From positions 1-23,903 of the forward strand of contig JAAEZV010000001.1 in NCBI GenBank assembly GCA_018222695.1: a stretch of 23,903 bases of DNA, in the 5' to 3' direction. The notes beneath the pieces are model-generated. The model was not told where the DNA came from and made no database searches. It saw only the letters and a program-made list of their open reading frames with translations. Shown piece after piece: positions 23,897-23,903 of the stretch. A program made the translations under genes and the position numbers. This DNA comes from Gammaproteobacteria bacterium (lineage in GTDB: Bacteria; Pseudomonadota; Gammaproteobacteria; Pseudomonadales; Halieaceae). Numbering within the stretch: the stretch's first letter is position 1; every line of letters begins with the position of its first letter.

Positions 23897-23903
23897 ATGC
23901 CTC

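Overview
The window is a gene-dense stretch of gammaproteobacterial core chromosome. By eye the GC content is near 60%. Protein sequences resemble the Pseudomonas/Cellvibrionales side of the Gammaproteobacteria, and a marine Halieaceae-like (OM60/NOR5) member is a reasonable guess that cannot be proven here. The order pyrE / crc / rph / yicC / gmk / rpoZ / spoT / ridA / recG and the block atpD-atpC-glmU-glmS both match what I recall near the chromosomal origin in Pseudomonas. I saw no tRNA, rRNA, insertion sequence, prophage, integrase or CRISPR array.

Layout. Positions 1-1072 (+) hold the end of the ATP synthase operon (atpD partial, atpC). Positions 1198-4385 (+) hold glmU and glmS, overlapping by one base, which make UDP-GlcNAc precursors. 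Positions 4386-5290 are the least conventional part: a structured intergenic leader, an unrecognised 51-residue membrane protein (+) with a strong ribosome binding site, a GC hairpin, and a small predicted exported protein (-). Positions 5291-8620 (+) hold uvrD, followed 9 bases later by a TakP-like TRAP solute-binding protein. Positions 8598-10958 (-) hold the TRAP membrane subunits dctQ-dctM and a YciA-type thioesterase, so the TRAP system is split between opposite strands. Then come yaaA (+), and a minus-strand series recG-ubiA-COG3146 acyltransferase (transcribed right to left), a divergent YeeZ-like SDR (+), and the stringent-response series yicC-gmk-rpoZ-spoT-ridA (-). The end holds rph (+), crc (-) and pyrE (+).

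How the genes fit together. The minus-strand series from yicC to ridA couples RNA turnover, GMP phosphorylation, the omega subunit (with the MAR N-terminus that contributes to ppGpp site 1 in E. coli), the (p)ppGpp synthetase/hydrolase and an enamine deaminase. Crc is a catalytically dead exonuclease III relative and suggests Hfq/Crc-type carbon catabolite repression. The TRAP genes suggest uptake of 2-oxo acids or related carboxylates. 

Most of the window is ordinary housekeeping DNA. No convincing undescribed multi-gene system was found. The best candidates for something new are the 51-residue membrane protein with its two mutually exclusive leader hairpins, the small exported protein beside it, and the odd EFKD motif in SpoT.
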